Shown in pieces: positions 5,692 through 6,187 of a stretch of 6,187 bases of DNA (positions within the stretch are counted from its first letter, which is position 1; every line of letters starts with the position of its first letter). The DNA comes from CAWELS01 sp964468205 (lineage in GTDB: Bacteria; Acidobacteriota; Terriglobia; Bryobacterales; Bryobacteraceae), in contig CAYXVG010000153.1 of the NCBI GenBank assembly GCA_964468205.1, positions 1 to 6,187 on the forward strand, in the 5' to 3' direction. Under the pieces are notes generated by a model. The model did not search any database, was not told where the DNA came from, and saw only the letters and a list, made by a program, of their open reading frames with translations. The translations under genes and the position numbers were made by a program.

Positions 5692-5698
5692 ATGGATC

Positions 5699-5708
5699 GG
5701 AGGAGGGG
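5699..5708 (+). promoter_or_regulatory. Strong ribosome binding site of the HD gene
   Basis: GGAGGAGGGG ends 7 bases before the ATG at 5716. It rules against the ATG at 5692, which would place this purine run inside the coding sequence. Confidence 0.75.
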
Positions 5709-5715
5709 ACGAGAG

Positions 5716-6187
5716 ATGACTGTCGGAACGAAGAGTCTGCTCTTTGGCGCCCATGCGGCTTACCTGCATCCCTTCTTCCTCGGGGCCGCCTGGGTGAAGC
5801 TCTACGGGCCTCCGTGGGATCCGCGGCTGTGGGCTGCGTTCTTTCTTCATGACATAGGCTACTGGGTAGCGACATGGACGGGCCGGAGGGGGAAACGCAC
5901 GTGGAGCTTGGCGCGCGGATTCTCGGTAGGATTTGCGGGCCATCTTGGGAGGAATTTTCCCTCCGTCATTCGCGCTACTGGGCGAGGAAACATGCCTGCG
6001 AGGTCTCGCAGTTGTGCGCGGCCGACAAGCTGGCTTTCGCGATGACGCCTTGGTGGCTCTACTTGCCCATGGCGAAGGCCACAGGTGAGTTGGCTGAGTA
6101 CATGGCGCTGCCGCAGGAACGGCAGGCCGGCGACCACACGTTCACCGCATCGGAACGGGCGCTTCTGGCGAGCGGTCACCCACGGTC
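5716..6187 (+). pseudogene. HD-domain phosphohydrolase-like gene, frameshifted near 5866 and cut by the window end
   Basis: Starting at 5716, the first 50 residues read cleanly: GAHAAYLHPFFLG (11-23) and WDPRLWAAFFLHDIGYW (34-50), with the His45-Asp46 pair of HD-superfamily metal enzymes. After TGG at 5863-5865 this frame turns into an arginine-rich tail and stops at 6045. The other frame, entered by adding one G to the GGG at 5864-5866, continues the same protein: GSDMDGPEGETHVELGARILG (51-71), WEEFSLRHSRYW (78-89), LCAADKLAFAMTPWWLYLP (100-118) and ATGELAEYM (122-130). It stays open to the window end. His62, His85 and Asp104 then complete an H...HD...H...H...D metal-binding set with His13 or His18. 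HD enzymes usually hydrolyse phosphate esters; the substrate here is unknown. As written the gene makes only a truncated 110-aa product. A one-base sequencing or assembly error in a G run is as likely as real inactivation. Confidence 0.75.

Noticed and set aside
5860..5876. Programmed -1 ribosomal frameshift in the HD gene
   Set aside because: A -1 slip at TGG-GTA would restore the frame, but there is no slippery heptamer and I see no downstream pseudoknot. A base loss or sequencing error is simpler.
1..6187. CRISPR array, tRNA, rRNA or insertion-sequence ends
   Set aside because: No regularly spaced repeats, no cloverleaf-like segment, no rRNA-like stretch and no transposase or paired terminal inverted repeats were seen.

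Overview
The window is a GC-rich bacterial segment with nine genes or gene remnants. Two look like mobile-element replication genes: a Rad52-family single-strand annealing protein and an archaeo-eukaryotic-type primase with a C-terminal zinc finger. No rRNA, tRNA, ribosomal-protein or metabolic housekeeping gene is present. I therefore infer an accessory region such as a plasmid, an integrative element or a phage-like block. The GC content, the strong purine-rich ribosome sites and the flavour of the Rad52 and HD proteins would fit a soil bacterium such as an Acidobacteriota member. That is a weak inference, because no taxonomic marker gene is in view.

Left part (1-2029). The C-terminal part of a plus-strand protein, open at the window edge, ends at 492. 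It has a restriction-endonuclease-like core and may belong to the replication-relaxation group. Converging on it are two minus-strand genes. The upstream one (2014 to 1313) is a predicted PD-(D/E)XK nuclease-like protein. The downstream one (1217 to 699) is an unrecognised 172-aa protein with one long hydrophobic helix. They form a small divergent cassette that could be cargo, perhaps defence.

Right part (2191-6187). A plus-strand array starts from a divergent intergenic region with several small palindromes. Its order is: Rad52-like annealing protein; a hairpin-rich intergenic segment; an unrecognised 119-aa protein; the primase/zinc-finger protein; an unrecognised 193-aa protein with a terminal Cys/His cluster; a 56-aa membrane or secreted peptide coupled by an ATGA overlap; and an HD-domain phosphohydrolase-like gene. 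The last gene is broken in this sequence by an apparent one-base loss in a G run at 5864-5866 and then runs off the window.

Reading the right part as a unit, the annealing protein and primase could supply DNA pairing and primer synthesis for an element's own replication or recombination. The small proteins between and after them are uncharacterised partners. The most useful leads are the HD frameshift, the Rad52/primase module with its unknown companions, and the run of hairpins at 3435-3513 in front of the 119-aa gene.
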